Position numbers and translations under genes: made by a program
The notes under the pieces: generated by a model
What the model was told of the DNA's origin: nothing
Database searches by the model: none
The model's input: the letters and a program-made list of their open reading frames with translations, nothing else
Assembly: GCA_035260485.1 (NCBI GenBank)
Contig: DATFVC010000044.1
Location: forward strand, 1 to 41,469
From: VRUE01 sp035260485
Lineage (GTDB): Bacteria > Actinomycetota > Thermoleophilia > Solirubrobacterales > 70-9
Direction of reading: 5' to 3'
DNA length: 41,469 nucleotides
Part shown: positions 15,108 through 25,636 of the stretch, piece by piece
Position numbering within the stretch: the stretch's first letter is position 1
How the letters are laid out: each line of letters begins with the position of its first letter

Positions 15108-18100
15108 GGTGAAACCCCGCCCAGCATGCAGAATGCGCCCCAGTCGCGGTATCCGGGATGCCGCTCACGCGTAAGCAGCTGTGCGATGCGAAAGGCCTTC
15201 ACGATGCTGGCTCCATCGGCCAGCGCATCGTAGAGCGCTTTGAAGAAGTCAAGGGCGGTGGTTGGGTCAATAGGCCACAGCGCCCCGATCACTGCCGAAG
15301 CGCCAGCTCGGAGGAACGCCGCTGGCAACCCGAGCAGGCTGTCGTTCTCGTCGTACCGAACGAGGGCAGACTCGCAGGCGCTCACGGTGACGAGGTCGAC
15401 TGACCTCAGGTCGAGCTTTAGCACCTCGTGTGCGTAAAGCGGGCCGTCGTCCAGGTAGATCTGGTGAAATAGGGGCGCGGAATGGTAGAAGGCACCGTGA
15501 GCGGCTATGTGTAGATAACGGGTGCCCTGGACGTTCGCGCGGAGACTCTCTCGGCTCTTCGACGAAAGTGGCTCGGTGCCGAACACCGCGGCGACCGCGC
15601 GAGCCTGGTTTTCGACTGAGGGCTCGGGAGGCAATCCGAATGGAACCCCGCCGAGCGAAGACGCTATCGCGACGACCTCCGTCCTGGCGGGCGGCCACGG
15701 CGGCTTCTTCAGCATGACCGTGTGCAGCGATGGTGCCAAGGTCACAGTCCAATCGTCGGCAACGATCCTTCCCTCCGCGGTCGGCAGCAGGTGGAACGGC
15801 AAAAGATACTGTGGGCCGTGCGGCCAAATCACCAGGCGATTCCGCCCCGCCGCATGCTCTGATTCGAGTGCTTCTATGACCGGTTCGAAGTGGCTGCGGG
15901 AGTCATGCAATGCCACGAGGGCCTGCCGCGAGGCCACGCCGTGCAGTGGATCCTCAATGATGGATCGTCGGAGATGTGCGGTTTGGGGACCGGGTTCTGC
16001 GAAGGCGATGCTCGTATCTTGTCCGTCTGCGTCGGGTGGGAATCGGAGGCCGAACAGTTCCGCGTCGGCTGGTCGGCGCGGATCGAACACGGCCATGTGG
16101 GACATACTGTCGCTGGTGCACAGCAGGCAGTGAAAGCCGGTGCGCGGAGGCTTACCGACCCCCCAGTAGTAGAAGGCGGCTAGAACGGTGTCGGGCGTCA
16201 GCGCCGCTTTCAGCTCGGCGGCGCGATACGGGGGGCGAGTCTTGGCGCGACGAGTCGCACAACGCACCTGATCTAAATGCTGATAGCGCTGGCGGAGATT
16301 GGCAATCACTCCAACCGTGTCGTCGCCATTGATGGCCTCGCATTCGTGCCAATGCGAACTCAGGATAGCCTCGTTGTCCCCTAGGTCAGAGTTGAAATCC
16401 GCGAACCTTCGAGAGGTCGAGATCTCGGTCCCGGGATCCAGGGTGGCTAGAAGACCAGACGCGAGCGTCAGGGTATGCGCCGCAGAGGCGTCATCGACCA
16501 AAGGACCCGCTTTATCCAGGGCGCAGGAGAGGGCCCGGCCCTTTGCCATTTGCATGGCGATGACCACTGCGTCCAGGTGTTCTTCTTCGGTGAGCTCGGT
16601 TGGGCCAGAGGTTGCGGATAGTCCAGTGAAGACCTGCCCGTAGAGCATCCGAAGAAGCCCCAGTCCACCGGTGCCAGCGAACCATTCCAAGATGTCATCG
16701 GCCCTGTCCTGAAGCCTTCGGATCGCCACCGCCGCAGCATCGGGCGGCCCCTTCGAAATGGCTTCGGTCGTACGCTTCAGGCCGATCAGGGTCCGCTCTC
16801 GATACCCGAGGCATCCAAACATGACCGATGCCTGCGCAAACCCGTCCGTGGCGGCGACATAGGCCTTTGCCTCGTACCGTTCGGCGGCGATGTCCGCGAT
16901 CCGAAACGCCGTCGTCAGCTGGAGCAGGCGATCTCGATCTCGGCTTTTCGGGGTCGTTCGCAGGGCCGCGTGGCTGGGCCCCCCGTGAGCGAAGACATGC
17001 AGGGCCGCATCGGAGAGCCGTTGCCCACTCCAGGATCTTGTCTGCGCCTGATCGGGCATGCCGTCGGCCGCCTGCTCGCAGTCCAGCGGGTCCAACGGCA
17101 GTATGTGAGCGCCGGCCGCCTCGAGCTGGGAGCGCTCCGCCTCCAAGCGGTCGCTCGGCAGTCGTTTCAGCATTTCCATTCGGAACTGCCGACGTTCATC
17201 AGGGATGTAGGAACGAAACGTGACGGCCACTATCGCGGTCATCGCGGCCCGTCGTAGGCCGACGCTGCGGATCAGGGCGTCGATTCGGGGAAAGTCAAGT
17301 CGGTACGGCCCCAGTAGGTTCAGAGCATTCATGCGCGACAGCGCGAAGGCCACTGTTGCCCGCCTGGCAGGATCGTCTCCGAGAAGCGGCCAGGCCTCGA
17401 GACAGTCGCTGACGATCTGATCGCGGGCAAGGCCCAGTCCGCTGCAGGCCTGCGTGAACCTCGCGTAGGCCAGATCGGCGAGCGAGCGCGCTCTCTCTCG
17501 GTCGCGCAGAAGGGTGACGGCATGGGTCAGAGAGTCGACTGCGACGTCAAGCGCGGCCCGCGCATACGGCATTGTCGCTTTCGGCAACACACCTTGGTGA
17601 AGGACCGTTCGCGGCCACCACGCGTTCAGCTGAACCTCGTAGTCATCGAATGCTGGCGACATCCCAAAGGGCGTGAGTTGGGCCGAGCCGATGGCCGCAT
17701 GAACCCGGCCGAGGTCCTCGGGTTCTCGCGTAGTGAGGATCAACTTCCTCTCTATCTCTTGGGCGCGTCGTATCGTCGCCTCGTCCGGTCTCTCGGCGAT
17801 CACCTCCGCTGCGGTCAGGAGGACCGCTTTGGCGGCGCTACGCCACGCCTTCTCATCTCGATTCGCGGGGCCCTCGGCGACGGCGAGGGCCAGGTTGGCG
17901 AGGACATGTCCGCGGGCCGGTCGCTCCAGAGCGGATTGGAGTGAGATCAGCGCGGCCTCGGCCGATATCGTCGATGCAGAGCCCCACTTAGCCGCTTCAG
18001 CCAGCTTTCTAGCGGTTGGGCTGCTCAAGGTTGCATTGGTGACCAGATCCGTCAATGCGAACAGATCTTCCAAGGAGAACTGACCCCCGTCGTTCGTCGA

Positions 18101-18199
18101 AGATGTTGGAGACCAGATCGGAGCCATGCGAGCGAGGCTTATCAAAAGCGGCGTATAAGTTGGACAGCGAGTGATCTGCCCGTAGATGGTTGATTCCAC
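15104..18199 (-). CDS. CHAT-domain (caspase-like) protease with long helical N-terminal region
   Basis: 1031 residues from GTG 18199; an internal ATG around 18126 (MAPIWSPTS) is an alternative start. The first ~650 residues are helix-rich and repetitive in character (SLADLAYARFTQACSGLGLA, RYEAKAYVAATDGFAQASVM), consistent with TPR-like repeats. The C-terminal ~330 residues are a CHAT domain with both catalytic residues: His901 in YLHIAAHGAFY and Cys942 in LVTVSACESAL, followed by AFLRAGASAVIGALWPI, which is diagnostic of the family. CHAT proteins are cysteine proteases of the caspase/separase clan, used in programmed death and CRISPR-linked defence. It is followed by a 231-residue partner with ATGA overlap, making a two-gene operon that converges on the mobile-element operon. 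Confidence 0.88.
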   Translation of the reverse strand: MESTIYGQITRCPTYTPLLISLARMAPIWSPTSSTNDGGQFSLEDLFALTDLVTNATLSSPTARKLAEAAKWGSASTISAEAALISLQSALERPARGHVLANLALAVAEGPANRDEKAWRSAAKAVLLTAAEVIAERPDEATIRRAQEIERKLILTTREPEDLGRVHAAIGSAQLTPFGMSPAFDDYEVQLNAWWPRTVLHQGVLPKATMPYARAALDVAVDSLTHAVTLLRDRERARSLADLAYARFTQACSGLGLARDQIVSDCLEAWPLLGDDPARRATVAFALSRMNALNLLGPYRLDFPRIDALIRSVGLRRAAMTAIVAVTFRSYIPDERRQFRMEMLKRLPSDRLEAERSQLEAAGAHILPLDPLDCEQAADGMPDQAQTRSWSGQRLSDAALHVFAHGGPSHAALRTTPKSRDRDRLLQLTTAFRIADIAAERYEAKAYVAATDGFAQASVMFGCLGYRERTLIGLKRTTEAISKGPPDAAAVAIRRLQDRADDILEWFAGTGGLGLLRMLYGQVFTGLSATSGPTELTEEEHLDAVVIAMQMAKGRALSCALDKAGPLVDDASAAHTLTLASGLLATLDPGTEISTSRRFADFNSDLGDNEAILSSHWHECEAINGDDTVGVIANLRQRYQHLDQVRCATRRAKTRPPYRAAELKAALTPDTVLAAFYYWGVGKPPRTGFHCLLCTSDSMSHMAVFDPRRPADAELFGLRFPPDADGQDTSIAFAEPGPQTAHLRRSIIEDPLHGVASRQALVALHDSRSHFEPVIEALESEHAAGRNRLVIWPHGPQYLLPFHLLPTAEGRIVADDWTVTLAPSLHTVMLKKPPWPPARTEVVAIASSLGGVPFGLPPEPSVENQARAVAAVFGTEPLSSKSRESLRANVQGTRYLHIAAHGAFYHSAPLFHQIYLDDGPLYAHEVLKLDLRSVDLVTVSACESALVRYDENDSLLGLPAAFLRAGASAVIGALWPIDPTTALDFFKALYDALADGASIVKAFRIAQLLTRERHPGYRDWGAFCMLGGVSP

Positions 18200-18343
18200 G
18201 CCCTCAGGCGATGTAAGTCAACCAAGGCCCCCGGCTCGGCGTACGCTTGCTCCTCGCGGCGGTGACGGGCGACCTCGCTGCGGCGGGCGCCGTCGTCAGC
18301 GTGATTGCGCTCGTCTCGGCAGCGCAATTGGGGCGATCATCAC

Positions 18344-18466
18344 TGGGGCAAGAAATGGGGCAAGAAGCCCCACAGATTCCAGCCGATCTCCACGTAGTTC
18401 GATTCCCCGAAAACCGTTTAAAACCGTACCCCACATAGTCCAGCCGCACTCTAGGTTCGGGCTCAT
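18344..18466. repeat. Dispersed repeat, copy R1
   Basis: About 120 bases that recur, mostly identical, at 23539-23662 (R2), with a shorter relative at 25897-25955 (R3). It begins TGGGGCAAGAAATGGGGC and contains the hairpin TGGGGC-AAGAA-GCCCCA (18356-18372). Conserved CCAGCCGATCTCCACGTAGT and later CCCCACATAGTCCAG follow. Copies R1 and R2 bracket the cyclase/STAND/propeller gene in the same orientation. The block is open on both strands but reads as no sensible protein. It may be a recombination scar, an attachment site or a small non-autonomous repeat. Confidence 0.8.
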
Positions 18467-19334
18467 AAGCGGACCGTCCGTGTAGGGAACCCGACAGTCA
18501 TAGGACTCCCCTCGCTAAGTCCGTGCTCCCCGCCCCCTGCGCGACCCCACGGTTAGGGTAGCGCGACGCGGATGCCCCCGGGTCGGTCCCGGGCCTGGCG
18601 CCAGCTTTGCGGGTCTCCATAAGGGAGCGTTATGGGGGTTGGGGTTGAGATGCCTGACTACTGCTGGGAGTCGTATCACCTACGGTTTCCCGGCGGGTCC
18701 GGCGCGTGCCGTCGACCGCAGGATCGGCGCGCGGAACCGGATAGGCCCTCTTGGTGGGCAGCTGTCCTCGTTAAGGAGCAACGCATTCCAGACTAGGACT
18801 CTGTCCTTTTTCCTTTTGGGTACTCGCTGATATCCTGCCAGCAGCGGAGGCGAATGGTGGAGGCGGGTTTTTGACGGGATTCGAGGCATGAGAAGCGAGC
18901 GCCTTGCACGCGTCCGACAGCTGCAGCGAGTATTGGCCTGGGCTTGGTGGTCGATTTGACCGAAGTGTTGTTCGCAGTTAGCAGTTCAGCTGTTGCAGTT
19001 AGTCATGAGGAATTCGTGAGGCCGAGACAGGACTGTCTCTCGCGAGCGAAAACCGAGGACGGCAAGGACGCAAGGCGCTGGAGCACCGAGCGAGCAAGCA
19101 GTCGAAATCTGACTCTTCTGCGTAGCGAGCTCGATGCGCACGGCTATCTCCCGCATAGCGGAGCTACGCGGGTGGCCCGAAGACACAGCCGTACGAACGG
19201 TTTGCAGCCGCGAGAACAGGTTTGAAAAATAATTCCTGTCTCGGCTGATCGGATTCAGAAGGACCAAGAAATGGCAGACAGCCAGAGATCCATAGGAGAA
19301 GTCCGTCCGTCCCCACAGGGGGAGGCGCGCGCCG
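18467..19334. other. 868-bp intergenic region without a convincing gene
   Basis: Between repeat R1 and the cyclase gene I find no ORF with coding-like codon bias. The segment 18600-18660 (GTCTCCATAAGGGAGC, then a G-rich run) and 18760-18840 (a T-rich stretch after CTAGGACTC) could be part of a structured RNA or terminator, but match no RNA family that I know. The last ~150 bases before 19335 carry an A/T-richer patch (TTTGAAAAATAATTCC near 19222), a likely promoter area for the downstream gene, and GGGGGAGGCG just upstream of its ATG. Confidence 0.4.
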
Positions 19335-22300
19335 ATGGCTGAGTCGATCGACAGGGCGGTGCTCACCTTCTGCTTATCGGACCTGGAGGGCTCGACCAGG
19401 CTCTGGGAGAGCCAGCCGGAGGCGATGGCCCAGGCCCTCGCCCGCCACGACGAGCTGATCGCGGCCGCCGTCGAGGCACACGGCGGGCGCTTCCTGCACT
19501 CCATGGGCGAGGGAGACTCCACCGTGTCGGCCTTCGAATCCGTGACCGACGCCGTGCGGGCGGCGATCGACGCCACCCGAGCCCTCGCCGATGAGCCGTG
19601 GCCGGATGGTCTCGAGATCCGGGCCCGCTTCGGCCTGCACACCGGCGTTGCCCAGGAACGAGACGGCGTGTACTTCGGCACGTCGCTGAACATCGCCGCT
19701 CGGGTTCGAGACCAGGCGAACGGGGGCGAACTCCTGCTCTCGGAGACTACGTCGGCGCTTGCGAAGAGGGAGCTCCCGGCGGGTATGAGATCGTTGATCT
19801 GGGACCGCACAGGCTCAGGGGGATCGAGCAGCCGGAGGCGATCAAGGCGCTCACGGGTCCGGGTCTGGCGACAGCCTCAGCGGCCACCGAGTGCCCGTAT
19901 CGTGGCCTGCTGGCCTTTGAGCCAGAGGACCGCCGCCTCTTCTTCGGTCGAGAGGAGGCGGTCGCCGACGTCCTGGCGCGGATCGCGCCTGGGCGGCTGC
20001 TGGCTGTGGTCGGCGCGTCGGGGAGCGGCAAGTCTTCACTCTTGCGCGCCGGCTTGGTGGGCGCCGCGGAGGCCGGCGAGGTGGCATCGGCCGGCTCGGC
20101 CCGACTGATCACCCCTGGAGAAGAGCCGCCGCTAGATCTCGGCAAGGACCCGGGCGAGCTCCTGGTCGTCGACCAGTTTGAGGAGCTCTACACGCAGTGC
20201 CGCGATGGCAAGCGCCGGACTCGGTTCATCGCGGTGCTGTTGGCCCGCCCCGGACCCGTGGCGATCGGGGTGCGGGCCGACTTCTACGGGGAGATGAGCG
20301 CAGACCCCGGGCTCGCTGAGGCCGTTGCGAGCAACCAGGTGCTGCTCGGCCCGATGCGAGACGAAGACCTGCGCCGCGCGATCGCGGAGCCGGCCCGGCT
20401 GGCGGGGCTGCGGCTCGAGCCCGGGCTCATCGATCTGGTGCTGAGGGACGTTGCCGGCGAGCCCGGCGCCCTGCCGCTGATGTCCCATGCGCTGCGCGAG
20501 ACCTGGGAGCGCCGCGACGGCAGGACGCTCACGCTGGACGCGTATCGCGAGAGCGGTGGCGTCGGCTCGGCGATCGCGCAGACCGCGGACGACGTACTCG
20601 CCCGGACTCCGGTCCCGCATCGGCTCCTGCTGCGCAATGTGTTCCTGCGCCTCACTGAGATCGGGGAAGAGGTGGAGGACACCAGGCGGCGCGTAAGGAT
20701 TGAGGAACTCGTCCTGCAGGACGCCTCGCCCGATGCTGTGAGGATCCTGCTTGAGCGGCTCGCCGAGGCGCGCCTGGTGATCCTCGACGAGGGGACCGCC
20801 GAGGTTGCGCACGAGGTCCTGATCCGCCGCTGGCCCACCCTGCGCCGGTGGCTGGAGGAGGACCGCGAGGGCATCCGGCTGCATCGCCGCCTCAGCGACG
20901 CCGCGCGGCTCTGGGACGCGGGCGGCCGCGAGGCCGCCGACCTCTACCGAGGGACGCGACTCGATGCTGCAACCGAGTGGGCGAGGACGAAGGCCGAGCT
21001 GCTGAACGAGACCGAGCGCGACTTCCTGCGCGCCAGCGTGGACGAGGCGGCACGCGTGCAGCGCGACCAGCTGAAGGCCAACCGCCGGCTGCGCCGCTCA
21101 CTGGTCGGAGCCGGGGTGCTGCTCGTCGCGGCTGGCGCGCTGCTCATCTTCGCGCTCGTGAGCCGCCACGACGCCGTTGAGACGGAGGCCACCGCGCGAT
21201 CCCAGGCGATCGCCGCGGCGGCGGAGACCCAGGTCGGCCGCGATCCGCAGCGCGCCCTGTTGCTGGCGCGGGCGGCGCTGGAATTTGCGCCCACGGCCGA
21301 CGCCCAGCTCGCCGCGTCGGAGGCGCTCGATGCCAACACGGCCCGCTGGCAGCTTCCCTCGTTCGGGGTCCAGGGCTGCCAGGAGGCGAACTTCCTCTTC
21401 CTGTTCGACCACGGGCGGATCGCGGCCGACAACACCTGCGACGGGTACGTGATCTTCGCCGACCTGGCGCGCAAACGGATCGTCCGGCGGGTCAAGGTCG
21501 GCGCGACCTCGACCGGGATGGTCCTCAGCCGATCGGGCACGGCGCTGATCGTCGCGACGGGGCACAGGCTGGTCAGACTCGACGTGAAATCAGGGCGACG
21601 GCGGACGATCTTCACGGCGCCGTTCGTGATCGAGCAGCTCGCCGGGGTGCCCGGGCGTACGTTCGCGATCGCGGACAAGGAACAAGTTGGCATCGTCGAT
21701 TTACGCCGCCAGCGCGTGCGGGTGATCGCACACGGCGACGCAAGCGCCAACGTCATCAACGGCATGATGTGGGCGTCGCCCAAACTGCTGCTCGTCGCAT
21801 CCCTGGGCCAGACCCGGGGGCACGGCGACCTGTTCGGCGGCCTCACCGTTCTCGATACCGACAGCGGGACGCGGAAAACCGTGTCGCTCGCGCAGCCTGG
21901 CCACGTGGCCGCCGTGAACTTTCTGCGGGTCTCGCCCGACCTGCGGACATGGTTCATCACGGGTGCCGACGTGAACCCGAAAGGCAACCGTCAGGTCGGG
22001 GTGACGTGGGCCGTCGACGCTCGCTCGCGCCGGCTGCGCTGGATCGCGCGCGGTCCACTCGGCTCGACCGCCAGCCCGGTCCAGGCCTCGCCGGACGGCC
22101 GCTTTGTCGCCGTTGGCTACAGCCAGGGCGCAACGGACGTGCTCGACGCCTCGACCGGTCGTCTCGTCGTGCGCGACGCCAGCAGCGCCGGCATCGGCGC
22201 GGGTGACATGGCCTTCCCTCCGGGCGGCAATTCGCTCGTCAGCGTGGCGCTGGACGGCGTGATTCGCGGCTGGTCGGCGCACGGAAGCGAGCAGCTTCGC

Positions 22301-23284
22301 CTACAGGCCTTCGCCGCGACCGCCATCGACTTCACCCCCGACGGCAGGCGCTTGGTGCTGGTCGGGGATCGGGGCATGATCGTCGATCGGCGCACCGGTC
22401 AGACCGTGCGCAGGTTCCCAGGCTTCCCGGCGACGAGAGTCTTGGAGGGCTGCAGTTCCCTTTGCTTCGGGGCTTCTCCCCAGCTGCGCCGGCTCACCTA
22501 CCTGGACCCCGGCTCGGCGGGCTTTCGGATTCGCGAGATAGCCGGCCGGACCGGCCGCCCGCTGGCCACCGTGACCGTGCCGCGCCTCGATGCTCAGGGC
22601 GTGGCGCCCGACGGGCGGATCGTCGCGGCGTACGTCAACGGCGATCGGTTCTTCGCACGGGTCATCGATCCGCGCACCGGACGGGCCCGCGATCTGCAGC
22701 CCAGCGATAGCAGCGACGGGTGCGCCGCGACGACGCCCTCGTTCACGCCCGACAGCCGGCTTATGGCAATCGTCGACGGCTGCCTGAACGTAGTCGTCTG
22801 GAACCTCGAGAGCGGAGCGGTGAAGCGGGCAATCGAGCTACCGGATCGCTCCAGCGGGTCGGGCGCGGTGCTCTCGCCCGACGGGCACTACGTGCTCGTG
22901 CCTGTGCTCGGCGGATCGTTCGTGCGCGTGGACCTCGGCTCCGGGGAGACGGTCGTGCGTCCCGGAGCGGAGACCGAGGCGAGGGCCTTTGCGATCTCGC
23001 CCGACGGGCGCTTCTACGCGATCGGCCGCTTGGATGGGACGCTCGACGAGTACGACGCCCGGACGTTGCAGCTCGTCCGCCACCATACCCTCGACAGCGC
23101 GATCCAAAGGCTCGTCTTCTCGCCCGACGGCCGCGAGCTGGCCGTGGAGGACACGAGCAACGTCCTGCGGGTCTGGGATACGTGCGATGTCTGCGAGAAC
23201 CCCGAGCGCCTGGCCGAGCTCGCCGAGAAGGCGAGTGTGCGTGAGCTGACCCCGAGCGAGCGCGCTACGTTCAACGCCGGCTGA
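19335..23284 (+). pseudogene. Class III nucleotidyl cyclase - STAND ATPase - beta-propeller protein, interrupted by one frameshift
   Basis: Frame 1 (19335 to ~19792) encodes a class III adenylate/guanylate cyclase domain: LTFCLSDLEGSTRLWE with the metal-binding Asp, GEGDSTVSAF, and RARFGLHTGVAQERDGVYFG followed by NIAARV. Frame 2 (from ~19793) continues with YEIVDLGPHRLRGIEQPEAI, the normal end of this domain. A novel-STAND ATPase follows: FFGREEAVADVLARI, P-loop GASGSGKSS, Walker B LLVVDQFEELY. Then come a helical region, a transmembrane helix (GAGVLLVAAGALLIFALVS) and ~600 residues of WD-like blades with repeated SPDGR turns. The frames join if one G is restored in the GCGGGT run near 19790, so this is one ~1316-codon gene with a single-base loss or a sequencing error. 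Likely a membrane signalling protein. Confidence 0.8.
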
Positions 23285-23363
23285 GCCGATTGCGCTCCAC
23301 CCGTAGGTAGCCCTGCCCTGACCGTGCTCGCTGTCGCCGAGAAGCTCGCCGAGGACCTGGCAG

Positions 23364-23492
23364 ATGGTGCCGATGGGCATCTACGAACCGCCTTGGAAAT
23401 ACTCGGCGCCGGTGCTGACTCTCGACCTCTCTTACCACCTGGTCTATGGCGGAGCGACCGCGCTCGCCTTCGCAGTGCTCCCCGAACGGTGA
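23364..23492 (+). pseudogene. Remnant of a small membrane-protein gene
   Basis: A short frame encodes MVPMGIYEPPWKYSAPVLTL and then DLSYHLVYGGATALAFAVLP before its TGA at 23490-23492. The PPW(K/R)Y...LDLSYHLVYG...A pattern is familiar to me as the C-terminus of small actinobacterial membrane proteins, but I cannot name the family with certainty. No intact N-terminal part is visible upstream in any frame, so this is most likely a leftover 3' fragment between the propeller gene and repeat R2. Confidence 0.3.
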
Positions 23493-23538
23493 CCGAAGCC
23501 ATCATCCCAGCCCTTCCCCGCCTCGGAGCGGCCTCAGC

Positions 23539-23662
23539 TGGGGCAAGAAATGGGGCAAGATGCCCCACAGATCCCAGCCGATCTCCACGTAGTTCGATCT
23601 CTCGAAACCCGCTTGAAACCGTGCCCCACGTAGTCCAGCGGGACCTCCGGGTCGGGCCATAA
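23539..23662. repeat. Dispersed repeat, copy R2
   Basis: Same orientation as R1 at 18344 and closely similar over about 120 bases. It contains the hairpin TGGGGC-AAGAT-GCCCCA and the shared CCAGCCGATCTCCACGTAGT, CTTGAAACCGTGCCCCAC and TAGTCCAG. Differences are scattered point changes, as between old copies. It lies just after the membrane-protein remnant and ~200 bases before the metallophosphoesterase gene. Confidence 0.8.
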
Positions 23663-23863
23663 CCCCAGCGACTGTCCAGGTGTAAACCCGAAGGTCGGAG
23701 TTCCTAGTCCGGATACTTGTTGCGGTCGTCGCGCTTCGGGCGGTAGCAGTGGGTGGGGCGCAGATTGCCGAAGCGCCGGAATGCTCACGGTATCGTTTGC
23801 CGCCACCTTGCCCCTTTGGGTATGTTCGGGGTTCTATGGGCAATCTTCGCTGAGGGGATCGGT

Positions 23864-25111
23864 ATGACGAACATCGTGAAGGGCTTGGTTGGCAAGGACA
23901 AGCGGCTGTTCGCCGAGGCGCAACCCAGTCCGGACGAGACGGCGTTCATGATCGAAAATACGAGCAGCGCCTACTACGACTCCCCTTACTTCAAGAAGCA
24001 TGCGGAAGACGTGCAGCCGGTCCCCCCACCGCGCAGGAGCCCGCCCCGCCTCGACCTGGCCGACGTGCTCGAGCCGGAGTTCCTCAAGCCGATCGTCGAC
24101 GCCAAGCGGCTGAGCTTCCACGCAGTGGGGGACACCGGCGCGGCCAAGGTCAACAGGAGCCAGAAAATGGCGACCGCGATCAGCCACGAGGCGGGCGTCG
24201 CCGACCTGATGGCAGAAGACGTGAAAAAGGGCGGCGACGAGGCTCCCGCCTTCTTCTTCCACCTCGGCGACGTCGTCTACAACTTCGGCGAGGGGCAGTA
24301 CTACTACGACCAGTTCTACGAGCCCTTCCGGAACTACGATCGGCCGATCTTCGCGATCCCCGGGAACCATGATGGAATGGTCTTCGGGCCCAGCCCGGAC
24401 ACGCCCGCGGCTCAAACCCTCACCGCCTTTATGCGCAACTTCTGCGCCGAGACCCCCGGGCTGGCCGAGGACGCTGGGACTCTGATGCGCAGCACGATGA
24501 ACCAGCCCGGCGTCTACTTCACCCTCGATGCCCCGTTCGTCTCCATCGTCGGCCTCTACACAAACGTGCTCGACGGGCCGGGCGTCCTCTCCACCCAGGG
24601 CCACGACCGCTACGCCATCGTCGGCGACCAGCAGCTCGAGTTCCTCAAAGGCGAGCTGAGACGGCTGAAGCCCGAGCGGGAAGCCGGGGAACGCGCGGTG
24701 GTCGTTGCCTGTCATCACCCACCGGGCTCGGTCTCCGAACACGTCGGCTCCGAAGGGCTCGCCAAAGACCTCGACAGCGCCTTCGAGGACGCCGGGCTCT
24801 TCCCCGACGCCGTGCTCTCGGGCCACGCCCATCTCTACCAGCGCTACACCCGCAAAGTCGACGGGCGCGAGATCCCCTATGTGGTCGCCGGCGCTGGAGG
24901 CTTCAGCGAGACCTACCCGCGGACCAAAGTCAAAGCGCCGATCACCCAAGGCGAGTACACCCTGGTCACCGATCCGATCGTCGCCTTCGGCTATCTGACC
25001 GTCACCGTCGACATGAAGGCCAAACAGCTCACGATCGGCTACCGCCCAAGCGATGAGAAGGTTGAGGGCGACTCCGTCGCGGTCGATCTCAAGGCTGGCA
25101 AGCTCGCCTGA
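23864..25111 (+). CDS. Calcineurin-like metallophosphoesterase
   Basis: 415 residues from ATG 23864, chosen because GAGGGGATCGGT precedes it. The complete two-metal phosphoesterase signature is present: HAVGDTG (first Asp), FHLGDVVYN (bridging Asp), IPGNHDG, VVACHHPPGS and LSGHAHLYQRYTR. The motif spacing resembles purple acid phosphatase-like enzymes, with a final IPYVVAGAGGFSETY strand. There is no signal peptide, so a cytoplasmic role is likely; the substrate cannot be told. The N-terminal ~110 residues (SPYFKKHAEDVQPVPPPRRS) are a family-specific extension. It appears to be a single-gene transcription unit, intact and with normal codon bias. Confidence 0.88.
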   Translation: MTNIVKGLVGKDKRLFAEAQPSPDETAFMIENTSSAYYDSPYFKKHAEDVQPVPPPRRSPPRLDLADVLEPEFLKPIVDAKRLSFHAVGDTGAAKVNRSQKMATAISHEAGVADLMAEDVKKGGDEAPAFFFHLGDVVYNFGEGQYYYDQFYEPFRNYDRPIFAIPGNHDGMVFGPSPDTPAAQTLTAFMRNFCAETPGLAEDAGTLMRSTMNQPGVYFTLDAPFVSIVGLYTNVLDGPGVLSTQGHDRYAIVGDQQLEFLKGELRRLKPEREAGERAVVVACHHPPGSVSEHVGSEGLAKDLDSAFEDAGLFPDAVLSGHAHLYQRYTRKVDGREIPYVVAGAGGFSETYPRTKVKAPITQGEYTLVTDPIVAFGYLTVTVDMKAKQLTIGYRPSDEKVEGDSVAVDLKAGKLA

Positions 25112-25222
25112 TCAGAGGCCGGAGCCCTGCTTTGTTCGCCTCGGGTGTGCGACGCAAGCCCAGTAAGTTCGAATCAGCGCGGACATGCTCGCCGGTGTGC
25201 ACGCATGCAACGCAGCGGCACC

Positions 25223-25636
25223 TTACGTGGGGTAGGCGTTCGCAGGGGGCGCCGCAAGACCCTTTGAGACCAGGTCGCGCTCGTCGCAGCTGATGAGGCG
25301 CTGGTCGCCTTCGCCAGCCGCGGCAACGTAGGCGGCATCGTAGACGGAGATCGTGTGGCGCTCGGCAAGCTCGGCGGCACGGGTCAGCAAGGAGTTTGTG
25401 GAGGCGAGGACCCCGCCGTCGTCCGCAAGCCGCTCGACCGCGGCAAGAAGAGGCGCCACGAACTCAGGGGCACGCCAAGCGCGGACCGCGACGTTGGCGA
25501 CCTCATAGCGGGCGAGGTCGAGGGTCGCGAGCGTGGTCTCGGTGTCGACCAGCAGGGCACTTGCCGGCTCATAGTGATCGTCCTCGGGATCGAAGGCCGC
25601 AAGCAGGACGCTGGCGTCCAGGAACAGCGTCGTCAC
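25223..25636 (-). CDS. vapC: VapC-type PIN-domain ribonuclease toxin
   Basis: 137 residues. PIN-domain acidic residues are visible: Asp7 in TLFLDASVLLAAF, Glu in LARYEVANVAVRAW, Asp in ISVYDAAYVAAAGE and Asp in RLISCDERDL. VapC toxins are Mg-dependent endoribonucleases that cut tRNA or rRNA and are held inactive by VapB. It starts with GTG in a 4-base overlap with vapB (GTGA), so production is coupled to the antitoxin. It may stabilise this region of the genome. Confidence 0.88.
   Translation of the reverse strand: MTTLFLDASVLLAAFDPEDDHYEPASALLVDTETTLATLDLARYEVANVAVRAWRAPEFVAPLLAAVERLADDGGVLASTNSLLTRAAELAERHTISVYDAAYVAAAGEGDQRLISCDERDLVSKGLAAPPANAYPT

Noticed and set aside
18600..18840. Possible riboswitch, tmRNA or RNase P RNA in the intergenic region
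   Set aside because: Some G-rich and hairpin-capable stretches exist, but I could not match any known RNA's conserved core.
20132..20884. Minus-strand 250-codon frame
   Set aside because: Opposite the STAND ATPase part of the signalling gene, which has P-loop and Walker B.
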